60,758 nucleotides of DNA from CAYUNE01 sp964446115. GTDB lineage: Bacteria > Desulfobacterota > Desulfobulbia > Desulfobulbales > Desulfobulbaceae. The DNA is taken from positions 1 to 60,758 of the forward strand of contig CAYUNE010000030.1 of NCBI GenBank assembly GCA_964446115.1, written 5' to 3'. The notes beneath the pieces are model-generated. The model did no database searches and had not been told where the DNA came from. It saw only the letters and a list, made by a program, of their open reading frames with translations. A program made the position numbers and the translations under genes. This document shows positions 15,997 to 24,826 of the stretch, in pieces. Numbering within the stretch: position 1 is the stretch's first letter; each line of letters starts with the position of its first letter.

Positions 15997-16929
15997 TCAC
16001 TTGTTGCCCATCAGCAGGTAGAGCAGGGCCATGCGCACGGCCACACCGTTGGTGACCTGATCCAGGATGACCGACCGCGGTCCGTCGGCAACATCGGGCA
16101 TGAGCTCGATTCCCCGGTTGATGGGCCCCGGGTGCATGATCAGGGCGTCCTCCCGGGCCAGAGCGGCGATGTCGCGGGTAATGCCGTAAACATTGGCGTA
16201 TTCGCGGAAGGAGGGGAAGAGGGGGTCGTTCTGCCGCTCCTTCTGGATACGCAGGGTCATGACCACGTCGGCATCGGCCACCGCCTCCCGGATATCGTTG
16301 CAGACAACGGCGCCCATTTTGTCCAGCCCCCGGGGAAGCAGGGTTCCCGGTCCGCTGATGTAGACCGTGGAACCCATCTTGGTAAAACCGATGATATCGG
16401 AATGGGCCACCCGGCTGTGGAGGATATCGCCGATGATGGCGACTTTGAGGCCATCCAGTCTCTTCTTGTGTTCGCGCACGGTCATCATGTCCAGCAGTCC
16501 CTGGGAGGGATGCTCATGGGTTCCGTCTCCGGCATTGATCACCGGAGTGTCGATATGGCGGGTGAGCATGTGGGGGGCGCCGGAATGGGCATGGCGCATG
16601 ATGATGATATCCGGCTGCATTGCCATGATGTTGCGCGCCGTGTCGATGAGGGTCTCTCCCTTGACCGCGCTGCTGGTGGAGGCCGAGATGTTGAAGGTAT
16701 CGGCGCTCATGCGCTTGGCGGCGATATCGAAAGAGAGGCGGGTGCGGGTGCTTGGTTCGAAAAAGATGCTGACGATGGTGTTGCCGCGCAGGGTGGGAAC
16801 CTTTTTGATGGGCCGGAAGGAGATCTCCTTGAAGGACTCGGCCGTGGTCAGGATGAAGTCGATATCATCACGGGAGAGATGATCTATCCCCAAGATGTGT
16901 CTGTGATTGAAGGTGTATGCGGAATCCAT
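15997..16929 (-). CDS. pyrB: Aspartate carbamoyltransferase catalytic subunit
   Basis: This protein of 310 residues has the carbamoyl-phosphate site FEPSTRTRLSF, the 80s/His loop with ASTSSAVKGET, HPSQGLLDMMT and HPGPINRG. The length is normal for the catalytic chain. No pyrI regulatory subunit lies nearby, and the adjacent gene is pyrC. It catalyses the first committed step of pyrimidine synthesis. The start MDSAYTFNHRHILGID matches the family. Confidence 0.97.
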   Translation of the reverse strand: MDSAYTFNHRHILGIDHLSRDDIDFILTTAESFKEISFRPIKKVPTLRGNTIVSIFFEPSTRTRLSFDIAAKRMSADTFNISASTSSAVKGETLIDTARNIMAMQPDIIIMRHAHSGAPHMLTRHIDTPVINAGDGTHEHPSQGLLDMMTVREHKKRLDGLKVAIIGDILHSRVAHSDIIGFTKMGSTVYISGPGTLLPRGLDKMGAVVCNDIREAVADADVVMTLRIQKERQNDPLFPSFREYANVYGITRDIAALAREDALIMHPGPINRGIELMPDVADGPRSVILDQVTNGVAVRMALLYLLMGNK

Positions 16930-16968
16930 CTCAGTCCTGCCTGAAAAAAACCTTCCGCACCGCCGGAC

Positions 16969-17628
16969 TCAGTGAACCAGGTGCCCCAATCGGTTCCAGC
17001 GGATTGACAGAAAGCGGTCAAGGGAAAAGAGTGATTGCTTGAGATCCCAGGACCAGTAGATAAGAAACGCCTTGCCGCGCACGGCCTTCAGATCGACAAA
17101 TCCCCAGAAGCGGCTGTCGTAGCTGTTGTCCCGGTTATCTCCCATGACAAATATCTTGCCCCTGGGCACCCTGATGGGGCCGAAGTTGTCCCGGGGTGAT
17201 TCCCCACGTTTGAGTATGCGGCCGTCGCGGTGGACCGCATACTTATCAGCGAGCCGTTTGCCGTTGACATAGACCTGCTTGTCTTTAATTTCCAGCTCGT
17301 CGCCGGCGGTGCCGATTACCCGTTTGATATAGTCGAGTTTCGGGTCCTTGGGATATTTGAAGACGACGATATCTCCGCCTTTTGGTTTTTTTATGGGAAT
17401 GATCACCTTGCCGGAAAAGGGCATTTTGATGCCGTAGATAAACTTGTTTACCAGTATATGATCACCGATTTCCAGGGTGGGTAACATGGAGCCGGAAGGA
17501 ATTTTAAAGGCCTGGACCACAAAGGTCCGGATGAACAGGGCAAGGATCAGGGCAATGAGGATCGCCTCGGCGTACTCCCTGAGAGTGGATTTGGATGAAC
17601 CGGTTTTGTTCTTGCTGGAAGCTCTCAC
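16969..17628 (-). CDS. lepB: Signal peptidase I
   Basis: A single-helix inner-membrane protease, about 219 residues. The TM helix is AEAILIALILALFIRTFVV; catalytic Ser lies in PSGSMLPTL, the general-base Lys in DYIKRVIG, and box E is GDNRDNSYDSRFWG. The GTG at 17628 gives the usual length, while an in-frame ATG at 17685 would add 19 unconserved residues; neither has a strong Shine-Dalgarno site, so the start is uncertain. It removes signal peptides from Sec/Tat substrates. It is 39 bp upstream of pyrB in the same direction. Confidence 0.93.
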   Translation of the reverse strand: MRASSKNKTGSSKSTLREYAEAILIALILALFIRTFVVQAFKIPSGSMLPTLEIGDHILVNKFIYGIKMPFSGKVIIPIKKPKGGDIVVFKYPKDPKLDYIKRVIGTAGDELEIKDKQVYVNGKRLADKYAVHRDGRILKRGESPRDNFGPIRVPRGKIFVMGDNRDNSYDSRFWGFVDLKAVRGKAFLIYWSWDLKQSLFSLDRFLSIRWNRLGHLVH

Positions 17629-17754
17629 ACAGATTCGTTGTTGTGGTGGTCGGTATGGTGATGAAAGAGGGTGAATTGACACCATCCGCGGGCGTTGATG
17701 GAGACTTTCTTGCGGACGCGAGGCAAAAATAGCGCATGGATCAGGAAATAGCAA

Positions 17755-18085
17755 GGGTGTTTTCCATGGGCCCCTTTTTTATCTTTTTTCCAGCTGTTAG
17801 GCATCCGGCGGCGCTTCTCTCTTCCCGGCCGGGACCGGGTTTGGAGAAAGGTACAAAAAATTGTATCCATGTTGCGAAACAGCCCGAATCTCCCCGGGTT
17901 GAACGAACGGCAAAATCTTTAAAAAAAGCACAGAGTTCTTGACAAATCCTTTTGTTTTGGCATTAAATTACGTATAATAAAAAAAATTATGTCATTTCAA
18001 AAGGGTACTTTTCGAATTACCATATGAAGTAATCATAGAAATTCGATTACATGAATCTGAATCCCAACTTTAAGACGGCGGTGTA
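17755..18085 (+). promoter_or_regulatory. AT-rich leader upstream of the pil operon
   Basis: A gene-free region of about 330 bp. From 17930 on it is markedly AT-rich and contains TTGACA (17939-17944) and TATAAT (17973-17978). The 28-bp gap between them is too long for one sigma-70 promoter. TATAAT with a weak TTTTGT (17950-17955, 17-bp spacing) is the more likely pairing. It would drive pilM, about 100 nt downstream. Confidence 0.4.
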
Positions 18086-19132
18086 ATGGCAAGGAAGGAA
18101 AAGCTACTCATCGGCCTGGATATCGGCTCCCACGCGGTCAAGGTGTGCCAGCTTGCCAAAACCGCCGATGGATATAATCTTGTGACGCTGGGCAGCGGCT
18201 TTTTGCCGCCGGGAGCGGTGGAGGACGGGGTGCTGCTCGAGCCGGAGCCGGTGAGCCGGGTCATTGCCTCCCTTTTCAGGAACCTGAAGATCAAGGGGAA
18301 AAAGGTGGGAATCTCCATCTCCGGATATTCCGTCATCGTCAAAAAGATCAACCTCGAAGTCATGAATGAAGATGAACTTGCCGAGCATATCATGGCCGAG
18401 GCCGAGCAGTATATCCCCTTTGATATCGAAGATGTCTATCTTGACTTCCAGGATCTGAAAACCAATGTCGAGGAATTCGATCGCACCGACGTCATGCTGG
18501 TGGCCGCCAAGAAGGAGGTGGTCGATGCCTACCTGGACATGCTCCAGCAGCTCAAACTGAAAACCGTGTTGGTGGATGTCGATGGTTTCGCCCTGGAGAA
18601 CATCTATGAGAAGATGCGCTCGCTCAAGGGCCGCATCGCCCTGGTGGATATCGGCGCCGAAAAGATGAACATCAATATCATTGCCGAGGGTTCTTCGGTA
18701 CTGGCCCGTGATATCGTCGTGGGCAGCCGCCAGCTCACCGACCAGCTGGTCAATCACTTCGATATCGATTTCAACGAGGCTGAAAAACTGAAGCTCGGCG
18801 TTATTCCGGCCGGCGACAGGGCCGGCGACATCGAGGAGATTTTCTCTTCAATCTGCACCCAGTGGGTGCTGGAGATCAAGAAGACCATCGACCTTTATCT
18901 GGCCAACAATCCGGATAAGCCCCTTGAAAAGCTGGCGCTCAGCGGCGGCGGCTCCAAGGTGGACGGCCTGCCGGAATTCATCGGCCGGGAAACCGGGCTC
19001 GAAGTGGAACTCTTCAACCCCTTTTTGACCATGGGGTTGAATCTGAAGAAAATCGACCGCAACTATATCGAAACCGTGGGCCCGGAAATGGCCATTGCCG
19101 CCGGCATCGCGATCAGAAAGGCCGCTTTTTAG
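18086..19132 (+). CDS. pilM: PilM, type IV pilus assembly ATPase-like protein
   Basis: This 348-residue FtsA/actin-like cytoplasmic protein has the phosphate-1 motif LIGLDIGSHAVKVCQL, ALVDIGAEKMNIN and ALSGGGSKVDGL, matching PilM. It binds the N-terminal tail of PilN and couples the cytoplasmic motor to the inner-membrane alignment complex. First gene of pilM-N-O-P, with 3 bp to pilN. No pilin or motor ATPase gene lies in the window. Confidence 0.95.
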   Translation: MARKEKLLIGLDIGSHAVKVCQLAKTADGYNLVTLGSGFLPPGAVEDGVLLEPEPVSRVIASLFRNLKIKGKKVGISISGYSVIVKKINLEVMNEDELAEHIMAEAEQYIPFDIEDVYLDFQDLKTNVEEFDRTDVMLVAAKKEVVDAYLDMLQQLKLKTVLVDVDGFALENIYEKMRSLKGRIALVDIGAEKMNINIIAEGSSVLARDIVVGSRQLTDQLVNHFDIDFNEAEKLKLGVIPAGDRAGDIEEIFSSICTQWVLEIKKTIDLYLANNPDKPLEKLALSGGGSKVDGLPEFIGRETGLEVELFNPFLTMGLNLKKIDRNYIETVGPEMAIAAGIAIRKAAF

Positions 19133-19135
19133 GAT

Positions 19136-19711
19136 ATGATTACAATCAATCTACTCCCGGTCAGGGAGATAAAAAAACGGGCGAAAGCCCGGCGGCAGGT
19201 GACCTTTTTCGGCATTGCCTTCCTGGGTCTCCTCCTCGCCCTGGGCCTGGCTTTCTGGTATTTCAGCAACAGAACGGCGCAATTGAACGACGAGATCGCC
19301 AGGCTGAAGCTTGAGAAACAGCAATATGCCAAGATCCTGAGTCAGATCAAAAAGATCCAGAAGGACAGGAAGGTGCTGGAAACGCAGATTGCCGTGATCA
19401 AACGGCTGAAGAAGACCTCTTCGCTCACCGTGCATGTCCTCGACGAGATCGCCAGGTTGACTCCCACGGACCGCATGTGGCTTACCTCTCTCACCCAGAA
19501 GGGCGAGAGCCTGCAGATCACCGGCATGGGGCTCGATAACCAGACCATCGCCGGCTACATGGAGCAGTTGGAGACCTCGCCGTATATTCGCAGCGTGGAT
19601 CTGGCCAACTCCTCCCTGCAGGATTATGCCGGCCGCAGCCTCAAGTCCTTTTCGCTTTCCTGCACCGTCGGCGTGCCGGAGAAAGAGAAAGAAAAAAAGA
19701 AAGAAGAATAG
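19136..19711 (+). CDS. pilN: PilN, type IV pilus alignment protein
   Basis: A protein of 191 residues with N-terminal INLLPVRE, the PilM-docking motif of PilN, one TM helix (about residues 22-43), a coiled coil (45-85) and a periplasmic ferredoxin-like domain. The C-terminus is Lys/Glu-rich (KEKEKKKEE). It forms a heterodimer with PilO in the inner membrane. Confidence 0.93.
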   Translation: MITINLLPVREIKKRAKARRQVTFFGIAFLGLLLALGLAFWYFSNRTAQLNDEIARLKLEKQQYAKILSQIKKIQKDRKVLETQIAVIKRLKKTSSLTVHVLDEIARLTPTDRMWLTSLTQKGESLQITGMGLDNQTIAGYMEQLETSPYIRSVDLANSSLQDYAGRSLKSFSLSCTVGVPEKEKEKKKEE

Positions 19712-19723
19712 GCATCCGGACCC

Positions 19724-20365
19724 ATGAACTCTTCCATTGCCGCGTCGCAGTTCGATTCCTTTATCGAAAAGAAATATATGCCCCTGGACACCAGGGTCAA
19801 GATCTTCGGCGCCCTTTTCATCATCGCCGTTCCCCTGGCCCTGTTTATCTTTTTCTGTTACCTGCCCAAGGATAAGGAGATCAAGGAACTAAGCAGCCGC
19901 AGGGATACCCTGCTCCAGGAGATAAAACTGGCCAAGGTCAAGGCGAACAACCTGGACAAGCATAAAAAGGAGATGGAAGAGACGGAAAAGATCTTTCGTG
20001 AAACCGCCAAGCTGCTGCCCAAAAAAAAGGAAATTCCCATCCTGCTGCGCAATATTTCCGACCTGGGCAAGAGCAGCGGCCTCGACTTTCTCTCCTTTAA
20101 GCCGGGTGCCGAGGTGGCCAGGGATTTTTATGCCGAAATTCCCGTTGATATCTCCATCCGCGGGCCCTATCACAACATGGGATATTTTCTGGACAAGGTG
20201 AGCAAGCTTGACCGCGTGGTCACGGTGGACAATATCAAGATGGGTTCCCCCACCCGGGAAAGTTCGGAGATGCTGCTCAATTCCAGCTGCCGCCTGACCA
20301 CCTATCGCTTCACCAATGTGCAGAAAGAGTCCAAGGACAAGAAGAAAAAGAAGAAGAAAAAATAA
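19724..20365 (+). CDS. pilO: PilO, type IV pilus alignment protein
   Basis: A protein of 213 residues with a short cytoplasmic N-terminus, TM helix at about residues 27-48 (IFGALFIIAVPLALFIFFCY), periplasmic coiled coil (50-100) and a C-terminal ferredoxin-like domain with IPVDISIRGPYHNMGYFLD, the conserved PilO segment. It ends in a poly-Lys tail (KDKKKKKKKK). It lies 12 bp after pilN and pairs with PilN. Confidence 0.93.
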   Translation: MNSSIAASQFDSFIEKKYMPLDTRVKIFGALFIIAVPLALFIFFCYLPKDKEIKELSSRRDTLLQEIKLAKVKANNLDKHKKEMEETEKIFRETAKLLPKKKEIPILLRNISDLGKSSGLDFLSFKPGAEVARDFYAEIPVDISIRGPYHNMGYFLDKVSKLDRVVTVDNIKMGSPTRESSEMLLNSSCRLTTYRFTNVQKESKDKKKKKKKK

Positions 20366-20396
20366 CCCGACGGGGTGGCAACCCCATTGATATCCT

Positions 20397-20900
20397 ATGA
20401 AATTCATTCCCGTTCTGCTCATCACCTCCATTCTCTGTTTTCCGCCGCGGCTGCACGCGGTGGAGGAAAAAGTCGGCAGCGAGTCGGTCGGCGGGCAGGA
20501 GAACCCCTTTGACCTGCAGATTTCGGAAGATGATTTCACCTATGAGCTGGAGGGGCGACCCGATCCCTTTTTGCCCTTTATCACCGAAAAAACCACCACC
20601 AACGAGATCACCGACGAGATCATCGAGGTCGAGGAGGAGCTGACGGGCATGCGCCGATTTGAACCGGGTCAGCTGAAGCTGGTGGCCGTTATGTATTCGG
20701 GCACCGGCAGGCTCGCCATGGTTGAGGATGTCACCGGAAAGGGGTATGTTCTGCACGAGGGAACGGAAATCGGCAAGCGGGGAGTGGTGGAAGAGATACG
20801 CGCCCGGGAACTCATCATCAAGGAGACCTCAAGAACCCGCTCCGGCAAGGAAATCGTCAACTTTATCACCATGCGCCTGCAGAAGGAAGGCGACAAGTAG
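20397..20900 (+). CDS. pilP: PilP, type IV pilus secretin-linking protein
   Basis: A protein of 167 residues. A signal peptide ends near LHA (residue 21). There is no clear lipobox, unlike typical PilP lipoproteins. The linker contains RPDPFLPF, and the C-terminal HR beta-sandwich has LKLVAVMYSGTGRLAMVEDVT, GYVLHEGTEIG and LIIKE. PilP bridges PilN/PilO with the N0 domain of the secretin. It is 31 bp after pilO and 124 bp before the AMIN/TPR gene. Confidence 0.9.
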   Translation: MKFIPVLLITSILCFPPRLHAVEEKVGSESVGGQENPFDLQISEDDFTYELEGRPDPFLPFITEKTTTNEITDEIIEVEEELTGMRRFEPGQLKLVAVMYSGTGRLAMVEDVTGKGYVLHEGTEIGKRGVVEEIRARELIIKETSRTRSGKEIVNFITMRLQKEGDK

Positions 20901-21024
20901 ATATGCCAGAAAACCAGAGAAAAAACTGCTGCATCGGCATCGATTTTTACGGTCCCTCATTGCCTTGCAGCCGGCTGGACTCCGGAGGATTCCACCGATA
21001 ATAAAGAAACTTTCAGGGGAGAAT

Positions 21025-22923
21025 ATGTCTTTTCTTCATACAGGGCGTCGAATCGCTTTTCGATTTTCTCTTTTTGCAGTGACGATCATCTCAGTTTTGC
21101 TTGCGTTTTCCGTCACCGATGCGGTCCGGGCGGCCGACACTGCCGGAAACCGGATCATCGGCATCGACGCCAAAGCCACTGCCGACGGACTTGTTGTCCG
21201 GATCAACACCGCCGAGGAGGCCACCTATACCGCCTATGAGCTCTTCAATCCCGGCAGATTGGTCCTTGATATCGCCGATGCATCGCTGGACAAGAGCGTC
21301 GACACCACCCTGCCGAAGAATCCGGTGGCGACGCTGTCCGCTTCCTACCTGTCGGCCAACGATCCGCAGCTGTCCCGTCTCGAGTTCACCCTGCACGCCC
21401 CCGCTGCCCACAAGGTCAGCCAAGAGGGAAAGACCATTATTCTCACCCTCACCTCGTCATCCGCCGCCGACGGGACCGCACCCGCGCCTCCCAAGGCCGC
21501 TGCGGCCGTTGCCGGGACGGATCCTGCCGGGGCGACCGAGATCACCGATATCCGGATAGAGACCAGCGGCGCCAAAACCACGGTATCCCTGCAGGGTGAC
21601 GGCAATATCGACGATTACAGGTACAATGTCCTGCCCGCAGCGGGAGGGCAGCCGGCTCGGCTCTATATCGATCTGCCCGGCATTGCCGGCGAAACTCTGC
21701 TGCGCGAGCAGCAGGTACCGTCCAGTGCCGCACTTCGGAAAATCCGGGTCGCCAGGCGAGGCACCGGCCTGCGGGTCGTCTTCGATGCCGCCGGCGAGGA
21801 TATCTTTCCCTATGAGATCCACAGCCGGAAAAACAGCCTCGATATCGTTGTCGCGGAAACCGCGGCCGCCGGCAAAGGGGCTGCGGCGCCGGAGACGGCA
21901 GCGGCCACGGCCGGCAAGGATGAGGATTCGGCTCCGGAGGTAACCACCAGGCTTCCCGAGATCCAGGAGGCCGAGGCCGAGATCAAGGACAGTTTCAGCT
22001 TTTCCGGCTATAACAAACAGCGGATCACCGTTGACTTCTACAAGATCGACCTGCACAATGTCTTCCGGCTCTTCAAGGAGATCAGCAACATCAACATCGT
22101 CGTCGATGAATCGGTGAGCGGCTCCCTGACCCTGGCCCTGGATAACGTGCCCTGGGATTTCGCCCTGGACATTATCCTCAACCTCAAGGATCTGCAGAAG
22201 GAGGAACGGCACAATACCATTGTCATTCTGCCCAAGGGCAAGCAGTTCAACTGGCCGGAACAGGCGGAGAACAACCTCTCCTTTGAGGCGGACGAAGAGG
22301 TCACGGCCCAGGAGGCGATCGTCATCCGTCAGAAGCAGAGTCTCTCGCCGGAGCGCATCGCCGCCAAGAAACTCATCCAGCAGGGCAGGGAAGCCGAAAA
22401 GCGTGAAGAGATCGAGCAGGCCATTGCAGCCTATTCCCAGGCCCTTGAAAAGTGGGACGACAACGATCGGCTGGCCAACCGCATCGCCTCCCTCTACCTG
22501 GTGCACCTGCGTCATAATGCCAAGGCCGCCCATTTCGCCAAAAAGGCGCTGCAGATCAATCCCAAGAACTACTCCGCCGCCCTGAATGCCGCCATTGCCC
22601 TGGCCAACATGAGAAAAGACCGGGAGGCCGGGCAGTACTTCGATCAGAGTGTCTCCGGTCCCAATCCCACCCCGGCTGCTCTGAAGAGTTATGCCGCCTA
22701 CTGCGAGGACAACAAAAGGTATGACGCCGCCATCAAGCTGCTGCAGCGTCACGATGCCGTTCATGGCGAAACCCTGGACAGCCTGGTTTCTCTGGCCCGG
22801 ATTTATGACAAAAAGGGGAAAAAGAACAAGGCCACCGGAATCTACAGATCCATCCTCTATTCCGGCTACCGTATACCACCGGACCTGAGAAAGTATATTC
22901 AGGGACGAATTGCCATGAAATAA
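21025..22923 (+). CDS. PilQ-like AMIN/N0 protein with TPR repeats, no secretin domain
   Basis: A 632-residue periplasmic protein. An AGGGGAG site 5 nt ahead fixes the ATG at 21025. Order of parts: signal peptide (1-36); two AMIN domains (about 40-130 and 170-260) that bind peptidoglycan in PilQ; a low-complexity Ala/Glu linker; an N0/STN domain (about 330-405) with VDFYKIDLHNVFRLFKEISNINIV and VDESVSGSL as in PilQ; then about 190 residues of TPR-like helices (IQQGREAEKREEIEQAIAAYSQALEKW and following). The secretin barrel that normally follows N0 in PilQ is missing. The barrel is instead encoded by the next gene, 51 bp away. TPR proteins PilF/PilW/Tgl are secretin pilotins, so the TPR part may replace them. 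The frame is intact. Confidence 0.85.
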   Translation: MSFLHTGRRIAFRFSLFAVTIISVLLAFSVTDAVRAADTAGNRIIGIDAKATADGLVVRINTAEEATYTAYELFNPGRLVLDIADASLDKSVDTTLPKNPVATLSASYLSANDPQLSRLEFTLHAPAAHKVSQEGKTIILTLTSSSAADGTAPAPPKAAAAVAGTDPAGATEITDIRIETSGAKTTVSLQGDGNIDDYRYNVLPAAGGQPARLYIDLPGIAGETLLREQQVPSSAALRKIRVARRGTGLRVVFDAAGEDIFPYEIHSRKNSLDIVVAETAAAGKGAAAPETAAATAGKDEDSAPEVTTRLPEIQEAEAEIKDSFSFSGYNKQRITVDFYKIDLHNVFRLFKEISNINIVVDESVSGSLTLALDNVPWDFALDIILNLKDLQKEERHNTIVILPKGKQFNWPEQAENNLSFEADEEVTAQEAIVIRQKQSLSPERIAAKKLIQQGREAEKREEIEQAIAAYSQALEKWDDNDRLANRIASLYLVHLRHNAKAAHFAKKALQINPKNYSAALNAAIALANMRKDREAGQYFDQSVSGPNPTPAALKSYAAYCEDNKRYDAAIKLLQRHDAVHGETLDSLVSLARIYDKKGKKNKATGIYRSILYSGYRIPPDLRKYIQGRIAMK

Positions 22924-22974
22924 CCCGGTTTCATCCAGTAACCAACAAATGCAACAAGCCACGAAGGAATCCAT

Positions 22975-24759
22975 ATGAAGCACCTACTGAAAACCGGTAC
23001 CTGCTGCCTGCTGCTTCTGCTGCTCTGCTCCTGTTCGGCAGGCACCAAAAACAGTGCCCGGGAATCCGTCTCCCCGCCCCCGCCGGTAGCAGCGGCAAGC
23101 GGCAAATCCAAGGACGAGGCCCGTCAGCTGCCGGTCCGTTTCCAGAGACCCGCCTATGTCACCGAGGACAAGATGGCCGATCCCGAGCTCAAGGACGTCA
23201 CCGGTGAATATGAGATCAAGGTGGGCGCCAATATCACCTCCACCCGCGGGCCCCAGCCGCTCTGGGATATCCTCAAACGGCTGGCCAATCTCAAGGGCAT
23301 GAATGTCAGTTGGGCCAGCGACGTCAATCAAAACGCCCTGGTGGATGTGGACATCAATGCCGACGACGGCTTTTTTACCGCCATCGACAACCTGCTGCGG
23401 CAGGTGGATTACTACCACGAGGTGATGGGCAAAACCATCGTGGTCAAGTACAAGGAAACCAAGCGGTTTCATCTGGCCCTGCCCTTCATGAAAAACAGCT
23501 ATACCAGCAACACCGGCGGTAACTTCCTCACCAACCATGACTCCGCCACCGGCACCGAGGGCACGGTTAAGCTCACCAGCAGTGAAAACCAGTTTGATCC
23601 CTGGGAGAACATCAAGCTCAATCTCGATACCATTCTCGAGGTCTGGAGCGTGCGGCGTGAAGCCGAAACCGTCGGCAAGGAGTTGAGTGATGAGGAGGCC
23701 GCCAGGGCCGCCAGAACCTACGAGGCGTCCGCCAGCAAGGAGCAGAAGGACGAGAGCGAGGCAAAAACCGAGCAGAGCGTCGGTGTCACCGAACGCTCCG
23801 CCAAGGGATACTACACCATCGACAAACATATCGGCGTCATCACCGTCACCGCACCCCGGCCCACCCTGGCCAAGGTCGAGGATTATCTCAACAGTCTCAA
23901 GAAGGAACTCTACCGCCAGGTGGTGATCGAGGCCAAGATCGTCGAGGTCTATCTCCAGGATGACTCCAAAATCGGCCTTGACTGGAGTAAGCTGCTCAAG
24001 GATTTTTCCATCTCCGGCCTTGCCGAATTCGGTATCCACGGCCACAAGGATCTCGTCGAGGGTCAGGTCTATCCCTATGTGGACGACACTTACTTCTATC
24101 GCACCGATGCCGAGAGCGATCTCGACAAGGGCTACTTCGTCGTTGACCTGGATGACTTCATCACCAAGGGCAGGTTTCTGTCCAATATCAGGCTCAACAG
24201 TGCCGCCTTCAGCGTTATGATCAACGCCCTGAAGGAACAGGGAACCACCCATGTGCTTGCCAATCCCAAGATTACGGTCCTGAACGGCCAGCCGGCCATG
24301 ATCAATATCGGCGAGGATGTCACCTATATCAACAAGGTCGAGGCCAAAACCGACAAAGACGGCAACGTCTCCTACTCCATCGTCACCGACAGCGTGGTGG
24401 AAGGTGTTGCCCTGGGTGTTGTCGCCTCCATTCTCGATGACGAGGTGATCCTGCAGCTCAGCCCCATCACCACGGACATCAAGGGAGACCAGGTGGAGCA
24501 CCGCATCATCGGTGAAGGGGAGAATCAATCCCTCATCGGTCTGCCGCGGGTGGGGATCCGCGAGATGAATTCGACGGTACGGGTCAAAAACGGCGCCATG
24601 CTGGTGCTCGGCGGCCTCATCGACAAGGTGGAGAAAAATGAGTCCAAGATGCCGCCCCTGCTCGGAAAACTGCCGGTGCTCAAATATCTGTTTGGCTATG
24701 AACAGAAGCAGATGAGCAAACGGGAACTGGTTATCCTGCTGCAACCCAGAATCATCTGA
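22975..24759 (+). CDS. Type IV pilus/MSHA-type lipoprotein secretin (MshL-like)
   Basis: A 594-residue outer-membrane protein. Its signal peptide ends in a lipobox LCSC, so the mature N-terminus is probably a lipidated Cys. Residues 80-160 form an N0 domain (PLWDILKRLANLKGMNVSW). A charged insert (about 235-270) precedes N1 (GVITVTAPRPTLAKVEDYL), and the C-terminal secretin domain contains VLANPKITVLNGQPAMINIG and ends RELVILLQPRII. It forms the multimeric pilus pore. Lipidation and lack of AMIN domains resemble MshL/PilN (type IVb) secretins more than PilQ, although the surrounding genes are PilMNOP-type. Confidence 0.9.
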   Translation: MKHLLKTGTCCLLLLLLCSCSAGTKNSARESVSPPPPVAAASGKSKDEARQLPVRFQRPAYVTEDKMADPELKDVTGEYEIKVGANITSTRGPQPLWDILKRLANLKGMNVSWASDVNQNALVDVDINADDGFFTAIDNLLRQVDYYHEVMGKTIVVKYKETKRFHLALPFMKNSYTSNTGGNFLTNHDSATGTEGTVKLTSSENQFDPWENIKLNLDTILEVWSVRREAETVGKELSDEEAARAARTYEASASKEQKDESEAKTEQSVGVTERSAKGYYTIDKHIGVITVTAPRPTLAKVEDYLNSLKKELYRQVVIEAKIVEVYLQDDSKIGLDWSKLLKDFSISGLAEFGIHGHKDLVEGQVYPYVDDTYFYRTDAESDLDKGYFVVDLDDFITKGRFLSNIRLNSAAFSVMINALKEQGTTHVLANPKITVLNGQPAMINIGEDVTYINKVEAKTDKDGNVSYSIVTDSVVEGVALGVVASILDDEVILQLSPITTDIKGDQVEHRIIGEGENQSLIGLPRVGIREMNSTVRVKNGAMLVLGGLIDKVEKNESKMPPLLGKLPVLKYLFGYEQKQMSKRELVILLQPRII

Positions 24760-24826
24760 TTGATCCGGCAGCGGGATACAGGCGGATTACGGATATACCA
24801 ACGACAAGAAATATCAGGAGAAAAAA

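Noticed and set aside
17939..17978. TTGACA and TATAAT as a single promoter upstream of pilM
   Set aside because: The spacing is 28 bp, too long for sigma-70; only the TATAAT with a weak -35 at 17950 is considered.
17939..18085. A sigma-54 promoter (TTGGCA...) before pilM
   Set aside because: The downstream half lacks the GC of the -12 element, so the consensus is not met.
21457..24744. Two long minus-strand frames (508 and 586 codons) opposite the secretin genes
   Set aside because: The plus strand has signal peptides, AMIN, N0 and secretin motifs, with ribosome-binding sites; the minus frames have none.
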